Shown: in pieces, positions 43,882 to 53,965 of the stretch
Layout: the number at the start of each line of letters is the position of its first letter
Numbering within the stretch: position 1 is the stretch's first letter
Source: Planctomycetales bacterium ZRK34
GTDB lineage: Bacteria > Planctomycetota > Phycisphaerae > Phycisphaerales > Zrk34
NCBI GenBank assembly: GCA_014873095.1
Contig: CP050848.1
Span: forward strand, 1,736,001-1,800,000
Reading direction: 5' to 3'
DNA length: 64,000 bases
Made by a program: the position numbers and the translations under genes
The notes under the pieces: generated by a model
The model's database searches: none
Told to the model about the DNA's origin: nothing
What the model saw: the letters and a program-made list of their open reading frames with translations, nothing else

Positions 43882-45282
43882 TCACATGGTCAGTTCGAAG
43901 CTGGACTCGGGCGAGTCGCGATCCTGGCGGTCCATGAAGACGTTGAGGATCTGCTCCAGCATGCGGATCGCCCCGCTGTAGCCGACCGTCGGGAAGAACT
44001 GATGGCCGACGCGGTCGAGGATCGGGAATCCGTGACGGACAAAGGGAATGTCCTCATCGCGGGCGATGTACTTGCCGTAGGTGTTGCCGATGAGCAGGTC
44101 GACCTTGTTCGGATCGGCCTTGATCCACTGGTGCATTTTGAACATGTCGGCGCAGGAGCCCTGCTCGACCTTGCATTCGTGAGCCAGCGGACCGAGCACA
44201 TCGCCGAGTCGCTTGTAGAACTTCTTGCCCGGCGTGCCGGTGACGACGTACTTGGGCAGCATGTCGACGCTGGTCAGCAGGCCGGCCAGCGAGACGAGCT
44301 GATCCGGATCGCCCCACAGCGCGACGGTCTTGCCGTAGAAGTACTGGTGCATGTCGGTCATCAGGTCCAGCAGGCGGCCGCGCTCGGCGGTGATCTCTTC
44401 GGGGACGAATCCGCCGTTGAGCTCGCGCAGCTTCATGATGAACTGGTCGGTCGCGTGCAGGCCGATCGGCAGCGGCAGCGTCGAAGCCGGCACGTTGCAC
44501 TTGCTGGAAAGCGCCTTGGCGGCGGCGCTGGAGCAGATCGGCCCAAGCGCCACGGTGTGGCTCGAATCACCGGCGGCGATCAACTCGTCGACGGTGGTGC
44601 CGCCCTTGGGATACATTTCATGAACGCCCGTCTGCGGCGCGTCCATGACGCCGGAGGTGTCCGGGAAGGTGATCGACTCCAGGCCCATCAACTTCACGAG
44701 GCGCTTGAGTTCGGTGATGTCGGCCGGCTCGACCCAACCGGGAATCAGGTTGATGCGGCCTTCGGCCTTCTTCTCGGCCTTGGCCTCGGCGAAGTAATCA
44801 ACCATCGCCTTGGTCATGTTGGAGAAGCCGGTCGTGTGGGCGCCGACGTAGGAAGGCGTATTGCAGTGGATGATGCGCTTGCCTTCGGGGACCAGGCCCT
44901 TGTCCTGGGCGGCTTCGGCGATCTGCGGGATGTCGTCGCCGATCGTTTCGCTCAGGCACGTGGTGTGCACGGCGATGACATCGGGATCGTAGATCGTGAA
45001 GATGTTTTCGATGGCGGTCAGCAGGTTGGACTGTCCGCCGAAGACGGAGCTGCCTTCGGTGAACGAGCTGGTGCCGGCCATCGCCGGTTCCTTGTAGTGA
45101 CGACTGAGCGTCGAGCGGTGGTAGGAGCAGCAGCCCTGCGAGCCGTGACTGTGCGGCAGGCAACGGTGGATGCCGAGGGCGGCGTACATCGCGCCGATCG
45201 GCTGGCAGGTCTTCGCCGGGTTGATCGTCAGCGCCTCGCGGCGGACGGTTTCTTCTTTGGGTGTGTGACGGAGGAGTGTCAT
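43882..45282 (-). CDS. nifK: Nitrogenase molybdenum-iron protein beta chain
   Basis: The 466-residue subunit is of the short form: it lacks the roughly 50-residue N-terminal extension of Azotobacter-type NifK, as in Clostridium-like group II enzymes. P-cluster cysteines are at 26 (KTCQPIGA), 51 (GSQGCCSYHR) and 109 (TTCLSETIGDD), and the redox-linked serine corresponds to Ser144 (NTPSYVG), so the P-cluster set is complete. With NifD it forms the alpha2-beta2 nitrogenase that reduces dinitrogen to ammonia. It follows nifD by 53 bases and precedes mop by 55. Confidence 0.98.
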   Translation of the reverse strand: MTLLRHTPKEETVRREALTINPAKTCQPIGAMYAALGIHRCLPHSHGSQGCCSYHRSTLSRHYKEPAMAGTSSFTEGSSVFGGQSNLLTAIENIFTIYDPDVIAVHTTCLSETIGDDIPQIAEAAQDKGLVPEGKRIIHCNTPSYVGAHTTGFSNMTKAMVDYFAEAKAEKKAEGRINLIPGWVEPADITELKRLVKLMGLESITFPDTSGVMDAPQTGVHEMYPKGGTTVDELIAAGDSSHTVALGPICSSAAAKALSSKCNVPASTLPLPIGLHATDQFIMKLRELNGGFVPEEITAERGRLLDLMTDMHQYFYGKTVALWGDPDQLVSLAGLLTSVDMLPKYVVTGTPGKKFYKRLGDVLGPLAHECKVEQGSCADMFKMHQWIKADPNKVDLLIGNTYGKYIARDEDIPFVRHGFPILDRVGHQFFPTVGYSGAIRMLEQILNVFMDRQDRDSPESSFELTM

Positions 45283-45335
45283 CGTTGGATTCCCGCGTTG
45301 GGGGTTGTGTTTGAATCGGGTGACGTCAGCGACGG

Positions 45336-47042
45336 TCAGTTCGACGAGGCTTCAGGGGCCGGAACGGTCGTCGAGGCGGCAGTCGTGGTGATGGTCGGCT
45401 TGGCGGCCGGGGTCTTGTCTTTCCACGGCGGGTCGATCATCTTCCAGACCTTGGCGTTGACCATGCGGTCGATCTCTTCGTAGAAGTTGATCGCGCCCTT
45501 GAATCCAGCGTACGGGCCGCCGTAGTCGTAGGAGTGGAGCTGCTTGCAGGGCACGCCCATCTTCTGCACGACGTACTTCTCCTTGATGCCGGCACAGAAG
45601 ATGTCGGGCTTGACGCGCTTGATCAGCTCGTCGGATTCCCAGTGGTTGATGTCGTCGATGACCAGGGCGCGGTCTTTCATGTCGGCCATGAGACCGTCGT
45701 ATTCCTTGAACTTGTAACCGGCGCGTGCCTTGGCGCGAGCGTTCTTGAACTCGTCCTGGCGGTACTGGTCGGGGTCGGCGTTGACGGTCAACTCTTCGAT
45801 GTTGCGCGAGTCGGCGTCGATCTTGATGTCGGGGATGACCTTGCGGCCTTCGTAGTCGTCGCGGTGGGCGAATTCATACCCGGCGGCGATCGTTTCCATG
45901 CCCAGTTCGCTGAACAGCTCCTGGTAATGGTGGGCGCGCGACCCGCCGACAAAGAGCATCGCACGCTTGCCTTCGCAACGCGCCCGATACTTCTTCTGGG
46001 CTTCAAACACCGGGCGATATTCCTCGGCGATGACCTTCTCGATGCGGGCGGTCAGCTCGTCGTCGTCGAAGAATTCCGCGATTTTCCGCAGGGATTTCGC
46101 CGTGGCGTCGGCGCCGATGAAGTTGACCTTGATCCACGGAGGACCGTACTTCTTCTCCATCATGTCGGCGACGTAGTTGATCGAACGGTGGCACATGACG
46201 CAGTTGAGCTGGGCCATGTGAGCATTGGCGAACTGATCGTAGGTGCTGTTGCCCGAGAAGGTGGCGACCAGGTCGATGCCGCATCGCTCCAGCAGGTCTT
46301 CGATGAGGAAGGCGTCGCCGCCGATGTTGTACTCACCGAGCAGGTTGATCGAGAACTTGCCGCGGGGGGTGTTGTCCTCGCCGATCACGTGTTTGAAGAT
46401 CTGGTTGTTGGCGATGTGGTGGCCGGCCGACTGGCTGACACCCTTGTAGCCTTCGCAGGAGAAGGCGAAGATGTTGATGCCGAGCTTTTCCTTCATTTCC
46501 TTGGCGACCTGGTGCACGTCGTCGCCGATCAGACCGACCGGGCAGGTCGAGAACACGGCGATCGCCTTGGGATGGAACAGGTCGTAGGCTTCCTGGATGG
46601 CCTGCTTCAGCTTCTTCTCGCCGCCGAAGATGATGTTGTCATCCTGCATGTCGGTCGAGAAGCTGTAGGTCATGAAGTTGTCGTGTTCATCGGTGGGCGT
46701 GTAGGTCTGGTTGCGACGCGTCAGCCAGGAGTAGTACCCGCAGCCGATCGGGCCATGGGTGATGTTGACGATGTCGCGGGTCGGCCCAAGGATCACGCCC
46801 TTGCAACCGGCGTAGGTGCAGCCGCGCTGCGTGATGATGCCGGGGATGGTGCGCACGTTGGCGCCGATCTGCGGCAGGGTGAGCGAGCCGCCCTCGCCGG
46901 GCGTCTTCTCGTTGACCAGCACCTGCTTCTCACGCTTGCGGCGGGTCTTCTTCGGATAAACCTTCAGCAGGTCTTCACGAATCGACTCGGCGGTGAGCGT
47001 TTCGTTGGGTGTCAGTGATGTGAATTCAGGTTCGGTGGACAC
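45336..47042 (-). CDS. nifD: Nitrogenase molybdenum-iron protein alpha chain
   Basis: The 568-residue chain starts with GTG after GGAAGGAG. P-cluster cysteines are 75 (QRGCTYAGC), 101 (GPIGCGYY) and 167 (STCPVGLIGDD). The FeMo-cofactor ligands are Cys284 (CVMCHRSINY) and His503 (KQLHSYDY); Gln204 and His208 in GVSQSAGHHIAN match the active-site pair 191/195 of Azotobacter. An insertion of about 50 residues lies at about 403-457, as in Clostridium-type (group II) NifD. The last 28 residues form an Ala/Thr/Pro-rich tail not usual for NifD. A hairpin in the nifH-nifD gap lies just upstream. Confidence 0.98.
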   Translation of the reverse strand: MSTEPEFTSLTPNETLTAESIREDLLKVYPKKTRRKREKQVLVNEKTPGEGGSLTLPQIGANVRTIPGIITQRGCTYAGCKGVILGPTRDIVNITHGPIGCGYYSWLTRRNQTYTPTDEHDNFMTYSFSTDMQDDNIIFGGEKKLKQAIQEAYDLFHPKAIAVFSTCPVGLIGDDVHQVAKEMKEKLGINIFAFSCEGYKGVSQSAGHHIANNQIFKHVIGEDNTPRGKFSINLLGEYNIGGDAFLIEDLLERCGIDLVATFSGNSTYDQFANAHMAQLNCVMCHRSINYVADMMEKKYGPPWIKVNFIGADATAKSLRKIAEFFDDDELTARIEKVIAEEYRPVFEAQKKYRARCEGKRAMLFVGGSRAHHYQELFSELGMETIAAGYEFAHRDDYEGRKVIPDIKIDADSRNIEELTVNADPDQYRQDEFKNARAKARAGYKFKEYDGLMADMKDRALVIDDINHWESDELIKRVKPDIFCAGIKEKYVVQKMGVPCKQLHSYDYGGPYAGFKGAINFYEEIDRMVNAKVWKMIDPPWKDKTPAAKPTITTTAASTTVPAPEASSN

Positions 47043-47056
47043 GGTCCGACTCCTTC

Positions 47057-47072
47057 CGCGCCGTGCGGCGCG
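47057..47072 (-). promoter_or_regulatory. Stem-loop between nifH and nifD
   Basis: CGCGCCG and CGGCGCG form a 7-bp stem with a two-base gap, ending 7 bases before the nifD GGAAGGAG. Hairpins in this gap in other diazotrophs reduce read-through or stabilise the nifH message, giving more NifH than NifDK. Confidence 0.55.
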
Positions 47073-47119
47073 TTGGTTTTAGCTTGAAAATAAGGGTGAA
47101 ACGCGCTCGGGGGCGTCGC

Positions 47120-48348
<1,229 letters not shown>

Positions 48349-48436
48349 GGAGAGGTGCCAGAGCGGCTGAATGGGCCGGTCTCGAAAACCGGTGTGGCGC
48401 TCGTCGTCACCGAGGGTTCGAATCCCTCCCTCTCCG
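48349..48436 (+). tRNA. tRNA-Ser (anticodon CGA)
   Basis: The acceptor arms GGAGAGG and CCTCTCC with discriminator G enclose a long-variable-arm tRNA of 88 nucleotides. The anticodon stem GCCGGT/ACCGG carries loop CTCGAAA, giving anticodon CGA (serine, UCG). The T-arm is GAGGGTTCGAATCCCTC. CCA is not encoded. Confidence 0.95.
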
Positions 48437-48445
48437 CTTCCGTCG

Positions 48446-48475
48446 AACGCTCTTGCATCTGCAGGAGCGTTTTTG
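48446..48475 (+). terminator. Intrinsic terminator after tRNA-Ser
   Basis: AACGCTC and GAGCGTT form the base of a stem continued by TGCA/TGCA around TC, followed by TTTTTG. Confidence 0.85.
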
Positions 48476-48515
48476 TTTGCGCGGCGTGAAGCGCCATCCC
48501 GTGGGTTGGGACCAC

Positions 48516-49688
48516 TCACTTCTGGCTGTTGATGTGGCGGCGGCCTTCTTCCGGGGAAAGCTTTTGGGCCGGGGCGGCCTGGGGATTGAATCGCCCGCGG
48601 GCGCCGAGAATGGTGTTTACACGCGCCCGGTTCGTCGCGCCGACGTAAATCAGATGCCACTGATCGCCGATGCGGAGGGTCGTCGGCTGGGCAAGTTCTT
48701 CGTGATCATCCGCGCCCGCCGGGCCGTTGGCGAGCATCTTGCGGCTGCGTCGGGTGAAAGTCTTGCCGTCGGCGGCGATGAAAATTTCGAATAATTCCGT
48801 CACCCGGGCGCTGCCGCCGGACGAGCGGCTGCCCCCCGCTGCGATCGCCACGAATTCACCATCGCCCAGCGGCGTGATCGAATTCGGGTCGATCTGAGAC
48901 CAGATCAGAATTCTGTTTTTCTCGGTGGCCTGGCCTTCGATTGGTGTGAACACCGCCTGCTTGTCCCAGTGGATCGCGTCGTTCGATGCCCACATGGCGG
49001 TGTAATAGTTGTCCGCCCCGCCGTGCAATGAGTAGCCGACATATTTGTAATCGACGCCCGGGAACGGATTGCGGGCCCAACGGAAGTAACCGGTATGCCC
49101 ATCGCCGGGCGCGGCAGCGGGATCGTAGTCGAGGATGACCGAATCCTTGTTGCCGTGAATGCGTTTGAAATTAACGCCATCGGAAGAGGTGGCGAGCATG
49201 GTTGACTGGTTGTGACCGGCGCCCGCGTTGTGGTAGGTCATGTAGGCGACGCCGTCGATGATGTTCACGTGCGGGGTTTCGGTCTGTCGGCCCTGCACCC
49301 TGTCAATGTAGATCGGGTTGGCTGCGGGTTTCTGCGGCAGGTGATCGAAATCACCATCGGCGACCGCCTGGTCGTATGACTTCCAGTTGCCGGGCTCGGT
49401 CGGCGAACCGCTGCAGACGTAAAGCCAGATGCCGCCATTGCCGGCGTGATGGTCCGTGGAAAAGTACAGCGCGTAGTCATGCGGGAAGCCCTGCACCGCG
49501 CGCATGTCGACCAGGCACGTGAAGTACGGCCCCGGCTTCGGCATCACCGGCTGTGTTTCGAGCAGCCGACCGACCTTGTCGAAAGTAAAATTCGTCTGGG
49601 CTGCACACGCACCGCCAAAGCAGAACATGGCGACCACAACCGCCATCCCCGCCCGACCCAATCCATCTGAAATCTTCGCAGGCCTCAT
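48516..49688 (-). CDS. Secreted beta-propeller-like protein, possible glycoside hydrolase
   Basis: From ATG 49688 the 390-residue protein has a signal peptide (GMAVVVAMFCFGGACA). The rest is beta-rich with features of five-bladed propeller glycosidases of the GH43 type: PHVNIIDGVAYMTYHN, STMLATSSDGVNFKR, YVGYSLHGGADNYYTAMWASNDAIHWDK and WHLIYVGATNRARVNTI. I cannot assign the three catalytic acids with certainty. It probably acts on or binds polysaccharide outside the cytoplasm. The start has only a weak GAGA ribosome site. It is convergent with the tRNA-Ser unit. Confidence 0.65.
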   Translation of the reverse strand: MRPAKISDGLGRAGMAVVVAMFCFGGACAAQTNFTFDKVGRLLETQPVMPKPGPYFTCLVDMRAVQGFPHDYALYFSTDHHAGNGGIWLYVCSGSPTEPGNWKSYDQAVADGDFDHLPQKPAANPIYIDRVQGRQTETPHVNIIDGVAYMTYHNAGAGHNQSTMLATSSDGVNFKRIHGNKDSVILDYDPAAAPGDGHTGYFRWARNPFPGVDYKYVGYSLHGGADNYYTAMWASNDAIHWDKQAVFTPIEGQATEKNRILIWSQIDPNSITPLGDGEFVAIAAGGSRSSGGSARVTELFEIFIAADGKTFTRRSRKMLANGPAGADDHEELAQPTTLRIGDQWHLIYVGATNRARVNTILGARGRFNPQAAPAQKLSPEEGRRHINSQK

Positions 49689-49805
49689 GATTGATCTCGC
49701 GTCAGAGTGTTGACGGTTTAACGGCGAATCGGGGCATTCTGATGCCGCCTTGCCGCATGTCATATCCATGCCGGCCCTCGTATCCGCCGCGCCTATCATG
49801 ACAAG

Positions 49806-50252
49806 ATGTCGCAGAACACCACCAACTATTACTTCGCCTACGGTTCAAACCTCTGCCCCGACCAGATGCAGCAGCGCTGTCCCGGTGCGCGGCCGGCGGG
49901 TGTCGTCCGCCTTGAAAAACACCGCCTGACTTTTCCGCTTCACTCGCGCAAGTGGGGCGCGGGCGTCGCCGGGATCGAACCGCATGACACCGAATACGTC
50001 GAAGGCGTGCTCTACGAACTGACCGATGAACACTTCGAACTGCTGGACCGCCACGAAGGCAACTACACCCGCGGCGTGATCACCGTCCGATGCATCGAAC
50101 GCGGCGACCTCGAAGTCATGGTCTATCGCCCCGACACCAACGGCGGGCCGTTTGCCCCGTCCGATGCATATCGCAACACCATGCTGCGCGGCGCCAAAGC
50201 ACACGGGCTATCTGAGACGTGGATCAAACTTCTGAAAAGCATCAACACGTAA
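49806..50252 (+). CDS. Gamma-glutamylcyclotransferase-like protein
   Basis: The 148-residue protein has the GGCT fold signature YYFAYGSNLCPDQMQQRCPGA, LTFPLHSRKWGAGVAGIEP and a Glu in VLYELTDEHFELLDRHEGNY positioned like the catalytic acid. Such proteins cyclise gamma-glutamyl amino acids or glutathione to 5-oxoproline. With GCS2, gshB and YbdK-like genes in the window it may belong to gamma-glutamyl metabolism, but this is circumstantial. Confidence 0.82.
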   Translation: MSQNTTNYYFAYGSNLCPDQMQQRCPGARPAGVVRLEKHRLTFPLHSRKWGAGVAGIEPHDTEYVEGVLYELTDEHFELLDRHEGNYTRGVITVRCIERGDLEVMVYRPDTNGGPFAPSDAYRNTMLRGAKAHGLSETWIKLLKSINT

Positions 50253-50254
50253 GC

Positions 50255-50319
50255 TGTGGCACAGCCGCCCTCGGCTGTGCATAAGTCAACACCAGCACAG
50301 CCGAGGGCGGCTGTGCCAC
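50255..50319. repeat. Family B inverted repeat, copy 2
   Basis: Arms of about 25 nt (starting GTGGCACAGCCG) at 50255-50280 and 50295-50319 are inverted and perfect, with a 14-bp spacer as in copy 1. Each arm folds on the foot GCACAGCCG with complementary loops CCCT and AGGG. It fills the convergent gap. Confidence 0.9.
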
Positions 50320-50349
50320 CGTGTTGCTTCCGATCACATCATCAAAAAC

Positions 50350-51480
50350 TCACGCTGACTGTTTAATCATGCGCGTGGCTTCAGTAAGCTGGCGGACGAC
50401 TTCGACGGGGTCGCCGATGCGCGACAGCATCTCGCGCTGATGGTTGGCGGCGGTCGGGGCGGCGGCGAGTTTCACAGCCCGGTTCAAATATGACGAGCAG
50501 TTCAGCTCCGTCGCCACCGGGCGCAGCAGTTCGATCAGGTGGCGCAGCACATCGCGAGCCGGTTGCAACTCGAAGGTGCCCTGCTCCACGAGATTCGCAT
50601 CGAGCCCGTAGCGTGCCGCGCGCCACTTGTTCTGTCGCACCAGCATCGGGTGGCAGTCATGCTGGTAAGTCCCTTCGTCGATTTCATCGGACAGCGCTTT
50701 GACCAGGCACTGCACCAGGGCCGCCAGCGCCAGGGCGTCGTCGAGGCAGGCGGGGATGTCACAGATGCGGACTTCGACGGTGCCGAAGTTGTAGTGCGGG
50801 CGGACATCCCACCAGATTTCGCGGATGGTTTCGATGAAGCCGGTGTCGATGAGGTGGTTGATGAGCCAGACGTATTCCGACCAGTTGCGCATCAGCGGGG
50901 GCAGACCGGCGGTGGGCAGGCCGTCCATGATTTTCGATCGCCAAGAGTGCAGGCCGGTGTCGCGACCTTCCCAGAAGGGGCTGTTGCAACTGGCCGCCAG
51001 CAGCGTCGGCAGGTGCGACAGAATCCGGTCGCAGATCATCACCGCCTTGTCGCCGGTGTCGACTCCGACGTGCACGTGCAGGCCGAAGGTGACCAGTTGG
51101 CGGGCGGTGTCCTGCATCAGGTCGACCAGGCCGTGGTAGCGATCATCGGGGGTGACCTTCTGCTGTCGCCAGCTCGAAAACGGATGCGTCGCCGACCACA
51201 GCAGGCGGATATTCTGCTGATCGCAGACGGATTCGAGGGCGGTCAGCTTGTGACGCAGATCAGCTTCGATATCAGTGATCGTGTCGCAGACATCGGTGTT
51301 GATCTCGACGTAGCACTGCATCAGCTCGGGCTTGATGTGGCCGGCCAGGTGTTCGGGCAGCGCTTCGAGCACGGGCGTGTTGCCATGACACAGCGCCATC
51401 GTCTGCGCATCGACCATCGCCAGTTCGATCTCGACACCAACCGTCGGGCTCGCCGAGCTGTTGAACTCGATGCGGTTCAT
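50350..51480 (-). CDS. Carboxylate-amine ligase, YbdK-like (GCS2 family)
   Basis: The 376-residue protein belongs to the YbdK branch: VGVEIELAMVDAQT, ELMQCYVEINTDVCDTITD, TFGLHVHVGVDTGDKAVMICDRILSHLPTLLAASCNSPFWEGRDTGLHSWRS and TVEVRICDIPACLDDALALAALVQCLV. Such enzymes have weak glutamate-cysteine ligase activity and an uncertain physiological substrate. The start follows AGGAG. It is unlinked to gshB, unlike the GCS2 gene at 33229-34383. Confidence 0.85.
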   Translation of the reverse strand: MNRIEFNSSASPTVGVEIELAMVDAQTMALCHGNTPVLEALPEHLAGHIKPELMQCYVEINTDVCDTITDIEADLRHKLTALESVCDQQNIRLLWSATHPFSSWRQQKVTPDDRYHGLVDLMQDTARQLVTFGLHVHVGVDTGDKAVMICDRILSHLPTLLAASCNSPFWEGRDTGLHSWRSKIMDGLPTAGLPPLMRNWSEYVWLINHLIDTGFIETIREIWWDVRPHYNFGTVEVRICDIPACLDDALALAALVQCLVKALSDEIDEGTYQHDCHPMLVRQNKWRAARYGLDANLVEQGTFELQPARDVLRHLIELLRPVATELNCSSYLNRAVKLAAAPTAANHQREMLSRIGDPVEVVRQLTEATRMIKQSA

Positions 51481-51567
51481 CGTGACTCCTTTTTTTCACC
51501 GCGGCGATACGGAAAAAACATTCTGACGGGATGAATTGACCTCCGCGACTCCGTGGTGAATCTTTCT

Positions 51568-52782
51568 TTATGTCGGCTTGGCCCAGCGCACCGCGGCGCG
51601 GGCCAGGATCTTCGCGCCGATCGCCAGGGCGCGCTCATCGAGATCGAACAGCGGCGAGTGAAGCATCGCCGGCGAATCGACCTGTGGCGGATTGCACCCC
51701 AGGCGAAACATCGCGCCGGGTACATGCGCCAGGTAATTGGCGAAGTCTTCACCGCCCATGCTGGGGCGCGGGATCGACTGAACATGATCAGCGCCGAGCA
51801 ACTGTGTGGCGGCGAAACGGAGGTGGCCCGTCAGTTGCGAATCGTTGAACACGGCAGGCGGGCCGTGGTGGAACTTCACATCGATGCGCGTGCCGGAAGC
51901 GGTCGCCAGGCCGCGGGCAAGCTGTTGAATGTGATCGACAGCCGCCTGGCGCACCGTCGCATCGGCGCTGCGGAGGGTACCTTCCAGGTGAACGCGATCG
52001 GGGATGACATTGTGCGAATCGCCGCCGATGATCTGACCGATCGTGACGACGACGGGCGTGTATGACTCGACGGCGCGCGGCACGAACAGATAGATGCTGC
52101 TGATCAATTGAGCGGCGGCGGCGATGGGATCAAGCGACTCGTGCGGACGGGCGGCATGACCCCCGCGGCCGATGATGTCGATCTCCATGGCATCGCAGTC
52201 GGCGGTGAACGCCCCGGCGCGCAGCCCCACCGTACCGACGGGGCGCGTCGGGTCCATGTGCACACCGAGCAAGGCTTCAACCCCCACCACCGCCCCGGCT
52301 TCAACCATCGCCAGCGCGCCGATGCAGGTTTCCTCAGCCGGCTGAAAGATCGCCCGCCAGTTCACCGGCCACGGCAGCAGGCCCGACTTCTGCACCGCAT
52401 CCAGCGCCATGATCGCGCCGAACACGATGGCGCTATGCCCGTCGTGCCCGCAGGCATGCATCACCCCCGGCGTCTGCGAGCGGTACGAAACATCCTTGGC
52501 GTCGGCGATGCGCAGCGCGTCGATGTCAGCACGCAACCCGATGCGGGGCGCCTGCGGCGGATCGGCCGGATCAACGATCAATCCGCGGTCTTCAGGCCCC
52601 AGGCGCAGTTTGAACCCTGCATCGCTGAGCAACGTGCGGAGATGTTCGGTGGTGTGGGTTTCGCTGCCGCTGGGTTCCGGGTGCATGTGCAGGTGACGCC
52701 GCAGCGCGACCATTGGATCAAACAGATCGTCAATCGCCCGATCGAGTTGCTCGGCCCACGCGGTTTGTGTCTGCATGTTCAT
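51568..52782 (-). CDS. M20 family metal-dependent amidohydrolase
   Basis: The 404-residue enzyme resembles M20D amidohydrolases that cleave N-acyl amino acids (hippurate, IAA-amino acid or N-acetyl-diaminopimelate types). Metal-site residues are visible: MHACGHDGHSAIVFG (Cys/His/Asp), QPAEETCIGA (Glu pair), LLGVHMDP and, near the C-terminus, MGGEDFANYL. The dimerisation lid domain lies at about 190-310. No signal peptide is present. The exact substrate is unknown. Confidence 0.92.
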   Translation of the reverse strand: MNMQTQTAWAEQLDRAIDDLFDPMVALRRHLHMHPEPSGSETHTTEHLRTLLSDAGFKLRLGPEDRGLIVDPADPPQAPRIGLRADIDALRIADAKDVSYRSQTPGVMHACGHDGHSAIVFGAIMALDAVQKSGLLPWPVNWRAIFQPAEETCIGALAMVEAGAVVGVEALLGVHMDPTRPVGTVGLRAGAFTADCDAMEIDIIGRGGHAARPHESLDPIAAAAQLISSIYLFVPRAVESYTPVVVTIGQIIGGDSHNVIPDRVHLEGTLRSADATVRQAAVDHIQQLARGLATASGTRIDVKFHHGPPAVFNDSQLTGHLRFAATQLLGADHVQSIPRPSMGGEDFANYLAHVPGAMFRLGCNPPQVDSPAMLHSPLFDLDERALAIGAKILARAAVRWAKPT

Positions 52783-52837
52783 CTGCTACGCACATGATAT
52801 GGCCGCTCAACACGGGGAGCGAGTTCGGTATAAACAA

Positions 52838-52866
52838 GAAGCCCACGGATTAAATCCGTGGGCTTC
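52838..52866. repeat. Family D hairpin, copy 1
   Basis: The 13-nt arm GAAGCCCACGGAT with loop TAA returns as ATCCGTGGGCTTC, followed by GGGTG. It follows the stop of the TIM-barrel gene and may end its transcript. A second copy lies at 60857-60885. Confidence 0.85.
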
Positions 52867-52895
52867 GGGTGAACTTCAAATGTAGTGTGTTCGAA

Positions 52896-53870
52896 TCACA
52901 CGTCGCATTCGGCGACGGCGGCGCGGAGGCCGGCCATCGGGTCGCGCGTCGGGATGAACTCCTGGCCGACGTAGCCCTTGTAGCCGATCTTCAGCAGGGC
53001 GCGCATGATCGGGGCGTAGGCAATTTCCTGTTCGTTGTCGAGTTCGCAGCGGCCGGGGTTGCCGGCGGTGTGGATGTGACCGATCAGGTCGGTGCCGTAG
53101 TCGAGGATGCGGGTGATGACATCGCCGTCCATGATCTGGACATGGTAGATGTCGAACAGCAGCTTGCAGTTCGGCGAGCCGACGGCGCGGATGATGTCGG
53201 CACAGTAGTCGATGTGGTCGCCCTGGAAGCCGGGGTGCCCGCGGTTGTTGTCGTTGAGCACGCGCGAGTTCAGGTGCTCCATGCAGATGGTGACGTTCTT
53301 CTTCTCAGCGTAGGCGGTCAGTTCCTTCAGGCCTTTGACGGTGTTCTTGGCGCCTTCGTCGGGATCGATCTCGCCCTTGGACGGATCGTCGACATCGACC
53401 CACTTGAAGCCGGTGAAGGCGATGACGTTGGGCATGCCGGCCTCGGCGCAGGCGTCGATGTGCTTTTTGGTCGTCTCGATGACCTGGGCCTGGTACTTGG
53501 GATTGTTCAGGCCTTTGACGAAGGGCGCGCCGGGCATGCCGTTGTTGGTCATGGCGCAGACCAGGCCGTGCTTTTTGAGGGTGGCGAAGGAATCGGGGCC
53601 GAGCAGTTCGACGCTCTTGCAGCCGAGCTGGACGGCGGCCTGGCAGGTCTGGTCCAGCGACCATTTTTCGCCGAAGTTGGCGAAGGGCCAGTGACAGATC
53701 GATTGATTGATGCGGTTGTTTTTCACGGTGAGGCCTCGTGGTTTGGATTCAGCAGCGGTCGCCGATTGGATCGGACCGGACATCGACGCGGCGCCGACGG
53801 CAACAAGCCCGGCAGCGCCCTGGAGCACATGGCGGCGTGACACTGATGAAGATGAATCGTGTGGGGACAT
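52896..53870 (-). CDS. Tat-exported sugar-phosphate isomerase/epimerase-like TIM barrel
   Basis: The 324-residue protein starts with a Tat signal (SVSRRHVLQGAAGLVAVGA) after AGGAG. The mature part resembles hydroxypyruvate isomerase and the xylose-isomerase-like AP endonuclease 2 fold: NQSICHWPFANFG, VELLGPDSFATLKK, VIAFTGFKWVDVDDP, CMEHLNSRV with a metal-binding Glu, LLFDIYHVQIMDGD (Asp/His) and YVGQEFIPTRDP (Glu). It may act with the exported oxidoreductases elsewhere in the genome in sugar turnover; the substrate is not known. Confidence 0.88.
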   Translation of the reverse strand: MSPHDSSSSVSRRHVLQGAAGLVAVGAASMSGPIQSATAAESKPRGLTVKNNRINQSICHWPFANFGEKWSLDQTCQAAVQLGCKSVELLGPDSFATLKKHGLVCAMTNNGMPGAPFVKGLNNPKYQAQVIETTKKHIDACAEAGMPNVIAFTGFKWVDVDDPSKGEIDPDEGAKNTVKGLKELTAYAEKKNVTICMEHLNSRVLNDNNRGHPGFQGDHIDYCADIIRAVGSPNCKLLFDIYHVQIMDGDVITRILDYGTDLIGHIHTAGNPGRCELDNEQEIAYAPIMRALLKIGYKGYVGQEFIPTRDPMAGLRAAVAECDV

Positions 53871-53965
53871 GACAAGCTCCTGAACAGGTGGGAGCTTGCA
53901 TGATAATGCGGTGATCGGCCCGTGGGAAGGCGGGAAAGCCCCGGAATTTCACGCGTTTGCGGCGG

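Noticed and set aside
44838..44842. Ala148 of NifK in place of a Ser found in Azotobacter (VGAH versus VGSH), first taken for loss of the P-cluster serine ligand
   Set aside because: Counting from Cys109 shows that the ligand serine (Ser188 in Azotobacter) corresponds to Ser144 in NTPSYVG, which is conserved.
45505..45520. Apparent loss of the FeMo-cofactor His in NifD (GPYAGF versus GPYHGY)
   Set aside because: The ligand histidine is the one in MHSWDY of Azotobacter, matched by His503 in QLHSYDY.
48349..48436. tRNA-Ser as integration site of a nif island
   Set aside because: The tRNA 3' end points away from nif, and no direct repeat of the tRNA end was seen on the other side; no integrase is present.
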